DNA of 64,000 nucleotides, taken from Histoplasma ohiense. Lineage: Eukaryota; Ascomycota; Eurotiomycetes; Onygenales; Ajellomycetaceae. Each line of letters starts with the position of its first letter. The stretch's first letter is position 1. Below the pieces are notes generated by a model. It was not told the DNA's origin and searched no databases. It was given only the letters and a program-made list of their open reading frames with translations. The stretch is from assembly GCA_017607445.1 (NCBI GenBank), contig JAEVHH010000002.1, forward strand, positions 7,842,001 through 7,906,000. Direction: 5' to 3'. Of this stretch, positions 46,006-58,050 are shown in pieces. The translations under genes and the position numbers were made by a program.

Positions 46006-47037
46006 ATGGTTTCAATATATGCAAGATCTCTTGAAAATCAATCTGAATCCTCTACTGTCTCTGATGATCACAATGTGTGCTTGCAACAGCTGAACAATCA
46101 AATTTGTGAATGAGAGCAGTAATTAGCTATTCTGCATGCACAACAGTGGCTCAACAAGTTGAAAGTGCAGATTCATGAAGATACTCTCATTGAGTCTCAA
46201 TTAATTCAGAATATCACCACAGAACCACCACAAAATCAATCTGCAAACAATACAGATGAAGATAATGAAACACTATCAAGATTAAAGATTAAAAACTATT
46301 ATTGAGAAAAAAATATATTAGAATTCAAGAACTATAAAGATTGCATATTGACTCTCTTTACACATCATCACTGATATTATTGAAAGAAAGAACATAAGAT
46401 AAATGATGCTAAACTCTATCTTGATGTCTATATTAAGCAGAAATGATTGAATTTTGTATCATTGTATGAGAGATATGAAGAAGCAACACTGTTGACTTTT
46501 GATGATATGCTATCATATCTAGAAATGCAAATTAACAATCCACAGAACCAGCATCAATTGATGAATCAAAAGTTTCAAAATACAAAGTAACAAAAATGAC
46601 AATCAATACACAACTTCTCTAAATATCTCAAAGACTGAGAATACTACTTACCTCTATATAGCAAAGAACAAAGAATGAATAACTTGTATAATAAAGCATT
46701 GAAGATATTACACACTGAACTCAACCATCAAAATCAAGAACCTCAGAACTACAAAGAATTGTTTCAAACTCTACAGACTCTTGAGAAAAATATGCTGAAA
46801 CAACAGCATACTATTCACAAAGACAGATCTGCAATATTCATAGAAAATCAACATCATTCTGATAACTCTAACAACCATTGAAACAAGAGAAAACAACAGA
46901 AACAAAAGAATTCAACTGAACAAATCAAGAAAGATAAATATAACTAAATGAAGAAGTGTTCTCACTGTCACAAGAAGGGTCATATTGCAAATGATTATTG
47001 AATGTTACACTCTGAAAAGTACAACCAAGTTCAATAA
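46006..47037 (+). pseudogene. gag: C4 gag
   Basis: ATG 46006 to TAA 47035-47037, colinear with C3 gag. It contains an open 68-codon piece (46675-46880) and the zinc knuckle CSHCHKKGHIANDY near 46962-47000, whose last Cys is Tyr. Pol follows in the -1 frame. Confidence 0.84.
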
Positions 47038-50000
47038 GCAAAAAATCAACAATCTCAATTGTGAAAGCAGCTGCTGCATTGAGAATACAAACAACTAGAC
47101 TGCAAAATAAACAATTATTGATGATGAATACATGAATACTGACAGAAGCAGAATGGGTAATGATGTGGACACTAATGAATTCTGATATGAATGTGAACTT
47201 CATGTTCCACACCTGGGCATCAAAATATTTCTCAAAGACAGAAGATAAACCAAAAGTAGTGAAAGCAGTTGATAATCATAAAATTAAGTCATATGAACAA
47301 CAAAGAGCTGCAATGAAGATTATTGATAATGAATATATTCTCTGAAAAGGATTCCACCATTTCAAAGAGACTGACATTAGTGAATATGATGTAATTTTGA
47401 GTATGCTGTGGTTGGAAGCTGTGAACTCTGATATCAATTGGATGTGAAGATGCTGAATCTATAGAAAAGCATCAAATATTAATCACATACATCTGAATAC
47501 TGTCAAAGAATTCACAATATTAATTGACAATGATAATATTATATTTACTGTCTTATCATTATGAGCTGCAAATGCAGCAACTGAGTCAAATATTCCAGAT
47601 GATTATAAAGATTATCTTGATGTATTTCAAGAAGATATATCTGACACAGAATATACATTTCATGATCATGCTATAGATCTCAAACCTGGTAAGAAACTCT
47701 TATATCAACTGATATATAACTTATCATCTCAAGAACTCTCTATCCTCCGAGAATATATTAAAAAGACATTAGAGAAGAATTGAATACATCTGTTCAAGAG
47801 CTCAGTCAGTGTGTCAGTATTATTCACACTGAAGAAAGATGAGACTCTGTGTCTTTGTATGAATTATTGAGAATTGAATGAAATAATGATCAAGAATTGA
47901 TATCCACTGTCTTTGATAAGTGAAATACTTGATAGATTAGCAGATGTCAAAATATATACACAGCTGAACCTTAGAGATGCATATCATAGAATTCACATAC
48001 AAGCAAAGAATGAATGAAAAACAGCATTTCAAATACAATATGAACATTTTGAATATCTAGTCTTATCTTTTGAGTTAATCAATGTCTCTGCAATCTTTCA
48101 ATCTTATATCAACAAAGCTCTCAGTGATCTTTTAGACATATACTGCATGACTTATCTCAATGATATCATAATCTATTCAAACATGCTTGATGAACATGTT
48201 GTCCATGTTAAGAACATGCTGAAATGGTTAAGACAATGGAGACTATATGTCAAACTTAGTAAGTGTACATTCCATGCAACAGAAATTGGATTTTTGAGTT
48301 TTGTGATTATCATACAGAGTATTACTGTTGAGAAACACAATGTCAATACAATTCTAGATTGATCAGAACTGTAAACTATAAATGAATTGCAAATATTTCT
48401 AGAATTCATCAATTTCTATCATTGATTCATATACAAGTTCTCAATAATAACAGCACCTCTGATCAAATTGTTAAAAAATTATGAAATGAAAAGAAGGAAG
48501 AATAATGCATCTATTCAGTTAGATGAAAACTGCAAGCATGCAATTTTGCAGTTAAAAGAATGCTTTATAAAAGCATTATTGTTGTTTCACTTTGATCTGC
48601 AGTGAAAACTCTGTATAGAAATGAACAGATCTGATGTTGCAATCACTGCAGTAATATCATAATTAATGAATGATAGTCACTGACATTCAATCACATTTTG
48701 ATCTAGAAAGCTCACAGAAGCAGAAAGATGTTATCAAACATATGATTTAGAAATATTGCTGATTGTAGAAGTTTTCAGACAATGATATCACTATCTATAT
48801 AGTAGCAGACACTCAATAACTGTTTTATCTGATCATGTCAATCTTCAGCACTTCATGACAATGAAGCAGCTAAATGAATGTCATATTCATTGAATGAAAA
48901 TACTCTCAGTATTTGATTTTGAAATAGAGCATTATTCTGAGAAAAATAATTCTGCAGATGTATTAAGTTGTTGCTCAGATTTTATAAAATATGCAGCTTT
49001 CTTAATGAAACTCTCTATTCTGCAAGAGAAGCTGTGTAAGAGGATCTTTAAATCACTAAAAACAAAAGAAAATATAAAGTTAGATTAATATATCAAGATG
49101 ATATGAAAAGATCTGCAAGCTAATGAAAATTGTTGAGTGAAGAAGCTTATAGTTGTTGATGACAACAATCTCTGCAGAATAAAGAATGTATCTATGAATG
49201 AGAATGAGATTGCAGATGTTACAGAATTAGATCTAGAGACTCTGATATTATAGATTCTAACTGTCAAAATATTTGAGTCTGAGACAGTCTATTGTAAAGA
49301 GATAGCTGAATCTATCATTGAACTCTTACTGCAGATTCAGAATAGAGACACTGACATATCTGAACTTTGCAAAAGATTAGAGATAAATGACACTAGTGTA
49401 GATAATCATTCAATCTAAGCAGTAGATAAAAATGATCTGCTCAGCAAAGATGATAAAGTCTACATATCACAAAACAAAATTATAAGACATGAAATAATGA
49501 AAATAAACCATGATAATCCTCAAGATGATCATTTTGAACATGACAAAATCATCAAAGCAATCAAACACAAGTACTTGTAGCATGGTATGAGTGATGAGAT
49601 TGTAGAATATGTGAGAACTTGCAATGTTTGTCAACATATCAAAATACCACAGCATAAGCTGTACAGATTGCTACAATCACATTCAGTGTCAGATAAAAAA
49701 TAACATACAATTAGTATGAACTTTATTGAAAGTCTGTCAGATAATAAAAAGAAAAGTCAAATCTATAATGCTATTGTTGTATTTATTGATTTATTCATCA
49801 AATAAGTCATAATTGTGTTCATATCTTCAGAGCTAGATGCAGAAGAACTTGTGGATATTATTGTATGAAGAATTGTGAAGAACTTTGATCTATCTGTGAA
49901 CATTATTAGTGATTGAAATTCATTAATAAATAGCAAGTTTTAATCAATATTATATTATCTACTTCATATCTGATGAAAATTATCAACAGCATTCCACCCA

Positions 50001-50828
50001 CAAACTGATGATCAGACAGAATGATTGAATCAGATGATTGAACATTATCTTCACATATATTGCAGCTATCAACAAGATAATTGAATAGAATGAATTTCTC
50101 TGATGCAATGAGTATATAATAACATCTTTCATGCATTGATAAAAATGATATCATCTGAAGCAATGATCAGCTGATCAACTGAACTTCACATAGACATGAA
50201 ACCCCTCAGTATAGATGCATCAAAATCAGTGATGAAATAAGTGGAATAGATGAAGCAAGCAGAGAACAAGATCTGAGAATGTCTGAAAGCTGTCAAAGCA
50301 GCTGAGAAAAAGTATTATGATCAGCATTATATATCAAAAAACTTTAAAATAGAGAACTGAGTAATGCTGTGTGCAAAAAATATATCCATCTTACAATTCT
50401 CATTCAAACTAGATTATTGATTTTTGAGTCTCTTTCAAATAATTGATATCTGTGGTATGCAGATGTATAAACTGAAACTCACACTGTAATATAAAGAAAT
50501 TCATTCTGTATTTCATGTTTCTCTTCTTGAATCATATCACATGTGCAACAGACAAATCCCGCAAGCAGAACTGATAATTATGGACATGCAAGAGAAATGA
50601 AAAGTTGAAACTATATTAGACAAATATCAATATCACAGTCAAACACAATATCTTGTTAAATGAAAAGATTGTACAGACATAGATAATTCTTGAAAATCTG
50701 AGAAAAACTTGATGAACAGTCAGAAGTACTTGAAACAGTTTAATAAAATCTATCAGAAGTCAGTCAATAAACAAAAACAAAGAAAATAACAATGACTGCT
50801 GAATATATTTATTTCATTCAGAGACTAA
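47038..50828 (+). pseudogene. pol: C4 pol: protease to chromodomain
   Basis: Protease region reads LMNSDMNVNFM near 47170, so the active-site Asp is Asn. RT about 47690-48430 with TYLNDII near 48150 (first Asp is Asn) and LEFINFYH near 48400. RNase H about 48590-49000. Integrase about 49280-50560: TCNVCQHIK near 49618, SMNFIESL near 49715, FHPQTDDQTE near 49990. Chromodomain about 50595-50720. It ends with TAA 50826-50828, over the tail of the antisense gene. Where C1 and C3 have TAA just before the chromodomain, C4 keeps CAA (near 50589). Confidence 0.86.
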
Positions 50829-51950
50829 AAAACAGATCTGCCTCAGCTTGATCAGTGTCATTCAAGAAATTGTCATCAAAACAAACCTGCTTATTATTTC
50901 AGATTTTCTCAACTGATGAAGCACAACATTTCAACAATGACTTGAAAGCTGCAATCAGTGATATAGTCATCAGAATCTCATCAATCACTGTTTCAGTCAG
51001 AGTCTCAGAAGAAGTGTCTCATTGAATCTTATAGATTTTCACAGCAAAGAATTTAATCACTGCAGTCACAGTGCTCTGCAAATATTAATATTCAAAGCAT
51101 TCACATCAGTAACAATTAGATTCTCAGCAGTATTGATAATCATCTGAGTCAATTCAACAGCATCTGCTGATATCTAATATAAGTCAATATTGTATACTGT
51201 AAAACATCTGAATAATAACTTACTGAAATACAAGCATGCTTCATCACTGAGCAGTGCTTGCATTTTTTGCATTGACTCTCAGCAAGCTCACAATGATGAT
51301 GGGGGGATGTTGTCAAATGTTGAATACAATGACAGCAATATGCTGCTGTATTTCTTTCTAATAATTCAATGAGACTGTCCACTTCCTCATCTTCATCTAT
51401 ATTATCAGTCAACTCAAATAACACATCAAGATCTTGACTCAGTGAGAATGATACTGATGTAATAGCAGAACACAAAAACACACTTTCTGAAATGCTGCTA
51501 TGATCAAATATCACATCTCACTGTAACAACAGATTATCAGAGTTTATATAGAATTCTAGAACTCCATCTGCATTCTTGTAGATCTGTACATCAAATACAA
51601 ACCTCACAACAGCAGTTTGATATGTAGCAAATCTCTCATCTGAAACTTTGTCAAAGAGCAGCATCTTATGAAATTCATCAATCAAAGATTGACTGATTTT
51701 GTGAAAGCACTCAGACATCTAAATCTGTTAGTATTCATAACAATCTCAGTTTAAGAAAACTTACAGCAGCACAACTTCTATTTGATATATGACAGATATG
51801 ATAGTGTGTCTGTTCATTGTTCACAAAGCAAGAATATACTGAAGGGTTCTGCAATCTCTCCAGACAATCCAAGCAAATGCTCTCAATGACAGACAGCATA
51901 TCACTCTTCATAGACTCTGAATCAGCAACAGAAACAGCTGATTCTGACAT
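50809..51950 (-). pseudogene. C4 antisense accessory gene, three exons
   Basis: Third copy. Exons 51950-51765, 51718-51224, 51173-50809. Intron 1 (46 nt) has the textbook branch site TACTAAC between GTAAGT and TTTAG; intron 2 (50 nt) has a small deletion, with GTAAGTTATT, TATTGAC and TATTAG. In array 1 the fourth Cys is Tyr (THYHIC). Array 2 is complete: YCCHC, 11 residues, HHHC, 9 residues, CKHC, 6 residues, C. The third residue of the CCHC start is His here and Cys in C1, so that position is not a ligand. The exon 3 start codon ATG is ATA, which matters little if splicing joins it in frame. Confidence 0.78.
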
Positions 51951-51984
51951 TCTATCATAACTTTAATTAGTATCAAGATCTTGT

Positions 51985-52483
51985 TCAAAGAAGAAGGAAA
52001 AGCAAGAAAGAAAAACAGATGTTAAAGATTGAAATCAATATTACAATATTGATCAAAAAAATTGCAACAACACAAAACTCAATCCAAAATGAAAAACACA
52101 ATCACACAATCAAAACTTTGAATTTCACAATAAAAATTGCATAGAAGAATACAGTATACTTTATTTGATAAATTGATGTATTCTTTTTTAATAAAAAATT
52201 GTTAATGATGATGTTGATGATGATTTCATTAGGGTATGATTTTTTGATATAGAAGTCAAAGAAAAGAGGTTCAGAAGTTATGTCTAAATCATAATTAAAC
52301 TGCAAGACATCAGAGATGAAAAAATGTTCTCTCAAAACAGCAACACTTTGAAATTAACTCTGACAATTAATTCAACTTAATTCTGTGAACTTTATACAAT
52401 ATCAATCATACAGCATATATTACAAACTTCATATGTTGCAATAAGAAGCTCTGAAGATCAGATCTTTGAAGAAAAGAAATAAT
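51985..52483 (-). other. C4 hydrophobic antisense frame and spacer to LTR
   Basis: From about 52335 the antisense frame reads VLQFNYDLDITSEPLFFDF and continues to KVLIV at 52102, then after stops to the hydrophobic part near 51985. It is somewhat shorter than in C1. The rest of the spacer has no frame and ends with GAAAAGAAATAAT before the LTR. Confidence 0.35.
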
Positions 52484-52754
52484 TGTAATAGATGCAATGA
52501 AGATATCTATATTAGAAAATAGCTATGTGATGATAGAAGAACACAGAACACATCAGAATTAATGAGAATGAATATAGCATATAGTATTATAGATAGCTGT
52601 AGAGCATGATGATCATCTATATAATGCTCACTGATATTCATAGATATTAGAAGATCAGTGATTAGCTTTGAATAATAGAGATTGCTATCTTCTTAACATT
52701 CTATGTGTGTACTTCACACTACTCTCATAATTATACCTATAATCATCTCTTACA
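52484..52754 (+). repeat. C4 3' LTR (271 bp)
   Basis: Begins TGTAATAGATGCAATGAAG and ends ATCATCTCTTACA. Right flank AAAAG matches 34529-34533; copia coding resumes at once. Confidence 0.94.
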
Positions 52755-52759
52755 AAAAG

Positions 52760-53564
52760 AATCAGTTAATCAAAGATCTTAAAGATATGTATGAATTCTG
52801 ACAGATGAGAAATCTTGAATGATTTCTTAATATGAGAATTACTAGAAACTGAAGCTCTAAAAAGTTATAACTCTATCATAATACTTATATTGATAAATTG
52901 ATTGATATTTATTATTTTACTCATACTCACAAAGTATCAACACCTCTATCTAGCATTCTGCTAGCATCTTATCAAGGAATCACATCATCAGAGAATACTC
53001 ACTATTATCAACACTGAATCAGATTCTGTATATACACTGTAGTGATGATTAGATCAGATATTGCATATACAGTTGACAAGTTTGCAATCTATATAATCAA
53101 TCTTTCAAAGTGTCATTCTGTAGAGATTGATTGTGTTATCATCTATCTGTGAGATTCAAAGAATCTAGCAATTGAATATAGCATATCTGATGACTTATCA
53201 ATGAATGTGATCAAAGCAGCTAGTGATGCCTTCTTTGCAGATAATTCAGATAGAAGATTAACAGAAGATTATATCTTCAAACTTTTTGAAGAATTTGTTG
53301 ATTGAAAGTCAAAAAAACAGAGAGTAATAACAACTTTCATCACTGAAGCTGAACTATTAGCTATATCACAGACAGACAAGAAGTCAATCTGATGAAAACA
53401 ATTCTTTGATCATCTGAAATTCAATTCAGAACACAAGATTTCAATTCAATATGATAATCAACAAACAGTTGACATTCTTACTAAGAAAGATTCTTTCATC
53501 ACAATTAAATTACACCACATTGATATCTATAGGCTGGCCGGTGGGACCATGAATTTCATGTTTG
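52760..53564 (+). pseudogene. pol: Cop1 pol, part 2: RT end and RNase H
   Basis: Continues the copia RT from part 1: LIKDLKDMYEF, FLNMRI, LYHNTYIDKLI, then STPLSS (near 52950) and RSDIAYTVDKFA (near 53050), the conserved end of copia RT. RNase H follows with SMNVIKAASDAFFADNSDR (near 53200), TEAELLAIS (near 53345) and DNQQTVDILTKKDSF, then KLHHIDI near 53510. The copia 3' LTR is not reached, because A5 interrupts at 53565. The expected A5 duplication is GTTTG (53560-53564). Confidence 0.86.
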
Positions 53565-54097
53565 TGTAACGGGCGTACTTCAATTAACGATTTGGTACTA
53601 TCCTAATTACAGATTATGAATTGATTAAGGAAAGAAAGAGAAAAGAAATCAGAAGAAAAGATCGTACAAAGAGGGTTCTTATAGAGAAAAGTTCAGAGTG
53701 AAAGAATATCAGAAGCCACTCCACAGTGAAGTGCAGAGTGGAAGAACATTAAGAAGTATGCATAAGAATCATTAGAAGCTACATGAGTGCAGAACACAGA
53801 GCAGAAGAATGTAAGAAGCTATGCAGAAGAATCATTAGAGACTACACAAGCACAGAACACAGAGTAAGAGAATATAAAAAGCTACACAGAAGAATTGTTA
53901 GAGACTATATGAGTGCAGAGCATGGAGCAGAAGAATATTAAGAGCTACACAGAAGAATTATTAGAAACTACACAAGCACAGAGCACAGAGTGAAAGAACA
54001 TTGAGAATTACACAAAATCACAACAGCCAGAAATGAGCAGATGCAGAAAAAGAGTTGATTGTGTAAGTTAATTACTAATGAATGCTAATCTGTCACA
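53565..54097 (-). repeat. A5 3' LTR (533 bp, reverse)
   Basis: Begins TGTAACGGGCGTACTTCAAT and ends CTAATCTGTCACA, followed by TTATCCCTCTC. It has four 63-bp units and keeps three CpGs in its first 35 bases. Confidence 0.93.
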
Positions 54098-56181
54098 TTA
54101 TCCCTCTCTACTGAGGTGAGTGAGGACTTGTAGATGTCAAGAGTGGTGATATTCTTCAAGATGAATGCAGATTCTCAGATCAGACAATCATATTCTACTC
54201 ATTTGATGAGATATTCACAGTGACAGTGATTGATTCTATTGTCAAGAATTGCTTCAATTTCTCATTTGAGTTTGTTGTCTTCTTCTATGATGATGAGTGA
54301 CTGTCAATTGGAGGTTCTCTGTGAGGGGAATGGATCCTTGATTGTGGGTTGGAGCAGGTTTGTATGAAAGACATTGTGGATGTCAGATGAGATGTTGAGT
54401 TGATAATTATGTGTGTCTAGCATTTTCTTCACTGTATATTTGATGTGATGATAATCTAGTGTACACAAGAAGTGATCTGTTCTTATGTTCTTGAGATTCA
54501 GTCAGACTTTGTTTTCTATATAATATTGAATTACAGAACTTCTTCTGATATTTGTTTGATTCTTATAATTTTGCTGAGCACTGATCATTGAAGCTTCTGC
54601 TCATTTGTGAACTTTCTTCAACTTGCTCATGATGTTCTCTGCTGTCTGTATAAGGCTGTGAATGTGTATGGTTTCTTGAAGAGTCTCAGAGAAGTTCAGG
54701 ACCTCTAAGTTGTATCTGTGTAGAAGAAAGAATAAGCTTATGTCTGTTGTAGCAGAATCTCAACTGTTAATTGCAATCTCAGTATGTGACAGCAGATTGC
54801 TTCAGTTGTCTTGTGTATAATTGCAGAATTTATAAAGAATGTTCTTTACTGTTTGTATCATTCTCTCAGTAGCTTCATCAGTCTCTGAGTGGTATGCTGT
54901 TGATAACTTTTGTTCAATTCTTAGTAATTGATATACACAGACTCAGAGTGCACTGATGAATTGACTGTCTCTATCTGACACAATGAATGAAGGCAGACTG
55001 TGTATACAATAGAATAGACTTCTGATGAAGACATCTGCAACTACTTCAGTATTCATCTTGTCACAGAGCTATAGTATTACATTCTTACTGAGTCAGTTGA
55101 CAATGACTAGAATGTTCATAGAATCTTCACTTTTGAGTAAGAAAACTGCAAAATCAATAGCTATATCATGCCAAGTTCAGTCAGAGACAGATAGAGGCTT
55201 CAGCATCTCTTTTTGATGTTCACATTATGTCATCACTGAGCTGCAGTGATCACAGTTGTGTACAAACTGATGTATATCTTTTGATATATCTGATCAGTAG
55301 AATTCTTGAGCAATGATGTTGTACATGATTTCATATTCTGAGTGTCTGATCATCAGTGAGTCATGAATTTCTTGCATGATCTGTGTTTGTAGAAGTTCTG
55401 AATTGAGAATTCATCATCTATCTCAAAAGTGTAAGCAGTTGTCATCATTGATTGAATATGCTGAGATATCTGTTCTTGAGTATACATCTGTGGGGAATTG
55501 AGGTGCTCTGCTTTGTACAGCTTTGATGACTTGTTGTCAGAATTCATCTGTTTCTGCTGCTAGTCTTCATTGTTCTTCAAGTGAGGGTTCTTGAGCTTGG
55601 AACTGATTGATATGTATGCAGAGTTCATCTGATTGTGTAGAACCTTCTATGATTGTGGGGTTGATTAATCAATGCTCTCAGTGTTTCCATCTGTCATCTA
55701 AGTCATCAGATGGTATATCTTGTTCTTGGTGGGACAGAGCATTCACAAGAGTGTTCTCTACTTCAGATTGATAATGAATTGTGAATGAAAAACAGCTAAG
55801 GAATAATGATCAATGCATATGTCTCTTGGTGAGCTTACAAGTGATTGTGAAGTATTCTAAGTTCTTATGATTGATGACAATTTCAAACTTTTTGACACTC
55901 ATAAGTTTGAACTTTCATTTCTTGAGATATTGTATGATTGCTAAAAGCTTCTTGTTGTAGATTTTGTAGTTGCATTCAGTGGGTGACATCTTTTTTGAGA
56001 TGAAGACACAAGATTGTAGAACATCTTTGTTATTGTATTGCATTAGTGCCTCATCTACTACATAACTCAAGGCATCTGTTTTGAGAATTGTATGCTTATC
56101 TGAATCAAATGATTGCAGCATTGGAGTGTTTGTGAACATACACTTCAGCTTTTTGAATGCTGTGTCTGCTTTGTCAGTTCA
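54085..56181 (-). pseudogene. pol: A5 pol: RNase H, integrase, chromodomain
   Basis: Minus strand. RNase H at about 56139-55740 (ILKTDALSYVVDEALMQYNNKDVLQ, CNYKIYNKKLLAI). The RNase H-integrase linker with ADKFxQQVIKAVQSRAP near 55540. Integrase has AIDFAVFLLKSEDS near 55150, VSDRDSQF near 54975 and a TER box near 54865. Chromodomain about 54150-54280, decayed. The stop lies just inside the LTR. Many TGA are present. Confidence 0.84.
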
Positions 56182-56447
56182 TGTGAGGTGTAGTGACAGT
56201 GTGAAGAGTAACAGTAGAAGATAGTTTATAGTGTAGTGGAGATAATAGTAATATATTGTAGAGTAATATAGTATAGTAGCATAATGTAGTGTAGCTAATT
56301 GCTAAGGAAGAAAAGAAAGAGAAAGAAGATGTGTGAAATACATACATTGATATATATATACATATAGAAATAGCGGTAGTGAGAGTATAATGGAAAGAGG
56401 TAAGAATAAGCAAAGATAATAAGAAAATAATAAACAAGTGCATTACA
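56182..56447 (-). repeat. D1 3' LTR (266 bp, reverse)
   Basis: Begins TGTGAGGTGTAGTGACAG and ends CAAGTGCATTACA on the + strand. It contains a TATATATATA tract near 56350. ATTGTCCCTCTTTTTT follows, the complement of the polypurine tract. Confidence 0.94.
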
Positions 56448-56808
56448 ATTGTCCCTCTTTTTTATAAGAGCTGCCCTCAGTGATTGTATAGATTGCTTGC
56501 TAGTAGATAATTGCATTCCCATATTGTAAGTTCCACTTGTTGATAGCAGTATATCGATCACATCCTCTAGATAGCTTGTATACATGTTGTTATTGATTTT
56601 CTAATGAGGTGGAATTGGTGGATTCTTTGGTTGTTAGAGGTTGCATGCAGAGAAGCAAAAAGAATTTCTTTTCTCTTGAAGATTTCTCTTCTCTTTTAAC
56701 TTGATCATCATCAAAGCTTCTTGCCTCTTCTGCTGCAATTTCTCATTCTCAAAAAATTTTTAAATTTTTATATCATCATTCTCTCTTCTCTCTCTTTTTT
56801 ATATCAAA

Positions 56809-57716
56809 ATGGGCTCTCTTGATTACTTCAATTTTAAGTAAGTTGTTCCTTGGGCACTTATCACATATTATTGTTGGTGTTTCTTGTCAGTGATATTATT
56901 AGTGTGATCACATGCATCATTAGCTTGTTTCTGTATAGTGCCATTCACTGTTCACTTGTTAGATTGCTCTAGCTCTAATCATGTGACACACAACAGTCAG
57001 ATTCCATGTGAATGTTGTGTCTCTAGACTTGAGAATGTCAATTTTTGATGTGCATTGAAGTCAAATGCTCAGAAGTGTTGTGAGGCTTGTGTCTCTGCAG
57101 AAAAATCCTGCAAACTCATGAATAATTCTCTTTAATTCTTATTTTCTTTTTCTTTTTCTTCAAATTTGCTTTTGAATAGATAGTAGTGCTCTTAGCAATG
57201 TTGATATACTGATAATAATGCTAGATGTGTGATACACCTCTTCTGAGATGCATCATACGCGGGCGAGCATTTATTTTTGTGGGGGTGGCAGTTGAGGAGA
57301 ATATGGCCAACCACAAAAGTCATCTTTGTTGTTTGATAAAATGATTGAACACATCTCATCTGATGATGCTGTCTGCTCAGAGCAGAGCAGAAGCAAATGC
57401 TCTATAATCTCAGCATCAGACAGCAGCTGAGTCTGCAGAGGTGCAGGTTTTGAAGACTGTGATTATGTCTGATTCTTTCAGAGTGGAGACATTAGAGGAA
57501 GAGAAGAGTGTGAAGAAGAGGGTTTTGAAAGTGATGAGCTCTGAGAGCTCTGTGATGAAGGGGTTGATTGAGAAGAGATTGATGAAGAAGAAGTTGGCTG
57601 AAGAGCTGATGAAGAAGATTGTGAAGATACTGATAACTGCAGCAGTGCTCATGATGCCTGCTTTCTTTGTCAATTTATCACTGATGTCAATGAAGCAGAG
57701 GGAGAGGATGTTCTGA
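56809..57716 (+). pseudogene. D1 antisense accessory gene with six-Cys motif
   Basis: On the strand opposite to D1 pol, between pol and the 3' LTR. A frame at 57001-57135 holds Cys codons at 57007, 57016, 57049, 57079, 57088 and 57109, giving C-x2-C-x10-C-x9-C-x2-C-x6-C, with one TGA (57046) just before the third. A likely first exon is ATG 56809 (MGSLDYFNF), followed by GTAAGT at 56838; joining to CTCTAG at 56972 would restore the frame. A further open stretch at 57441-57716 is rich in Lys and Glu and ends in a hydrophobic helix (ILITAAVLMMPAFF); it may be a last exon. Exon structure is tentative; the Cys array is directly readable. Function is unknown. Confidence 0.6.
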
Positions 57717-57719
57717 ACA

Positions 57720-58050
57720 GTGGAGAAGTGAGAGAAGAAGATGAGAGAAAATGTCTTTCTTCATCAGATATGTCAGAGAATGAGTAGATTGATGAAGAAG
57801 AAAAGAAGTGAGAAGACAAATATCTTATGAAATAGATATTTGTCTATATCTCTGCACTCAAAATGAGTGTCTGTAATATATGAGTATCAGAAGGAGTATT
57901 GGGTGAGAGTGGCAGAGAGAGAGAATGAGAGAGATGATGAGAGAGAGAAGAGAAAGTGAAAGATGAGAGATGAAATAAGAGTGAGTGAACTGAGAGTCTT
58001 TAGACTTTTCTTAGAACTCATTTCCTTTGTTTTTTTCTTGCTTATATGTT
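57720..58050. other. D1 spacer between antisense gene and pol
   Basis: About 330 bp, purine-rich on the + strand (57780-57990 with many GAGAGA and GAAGAA). No coding frame is convincing. Convergent transcripts from pol and the antisense gene would end here. Confidence 0.5.

Larger units (their letters stand above)
34534..52754 (+). mobile_element. Complete Ty3 element C4, interrupted by C3 in its 5' LTR
   Basis: Family C copy with duplication AAAAG on both sides, inserted in Cop1. Its 5' LTR is split: 71 bp at 34534-34604 and 200 bp at 45720-45919, which sum to exactly 271. The internal region runs 45920-52483 and the 3' LTR is 52484-52754. Without C3 it is about 7.1 kb. All genes are decayed. 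Confidence 0.94.
32345..53564 (+). mobile_element. Ty1/copia remnant Cop1, split by C4
   Basis: A copia-type pol in two pieces, 32345-34533 and 52760-53564, separated by C4 with the duplication AAAAG (34529-34533, 52755-52759). Neither copia LTR is in the window. The order gag-pre-integrase, integrase, then RT and RNase H is copia-specific, unlike the Ty3 elements around it. It is the oldest layer: C2 and C4 were inserted into it, and A5 cuts it at 53565. Confidence 0.87.

Noticed and set aside
57416..57673. 85-codon minus frame in D1
   Set aside because: Ser/Phe-rich shadow of the Lys/Glu-rich + frame; no support from position or motif.
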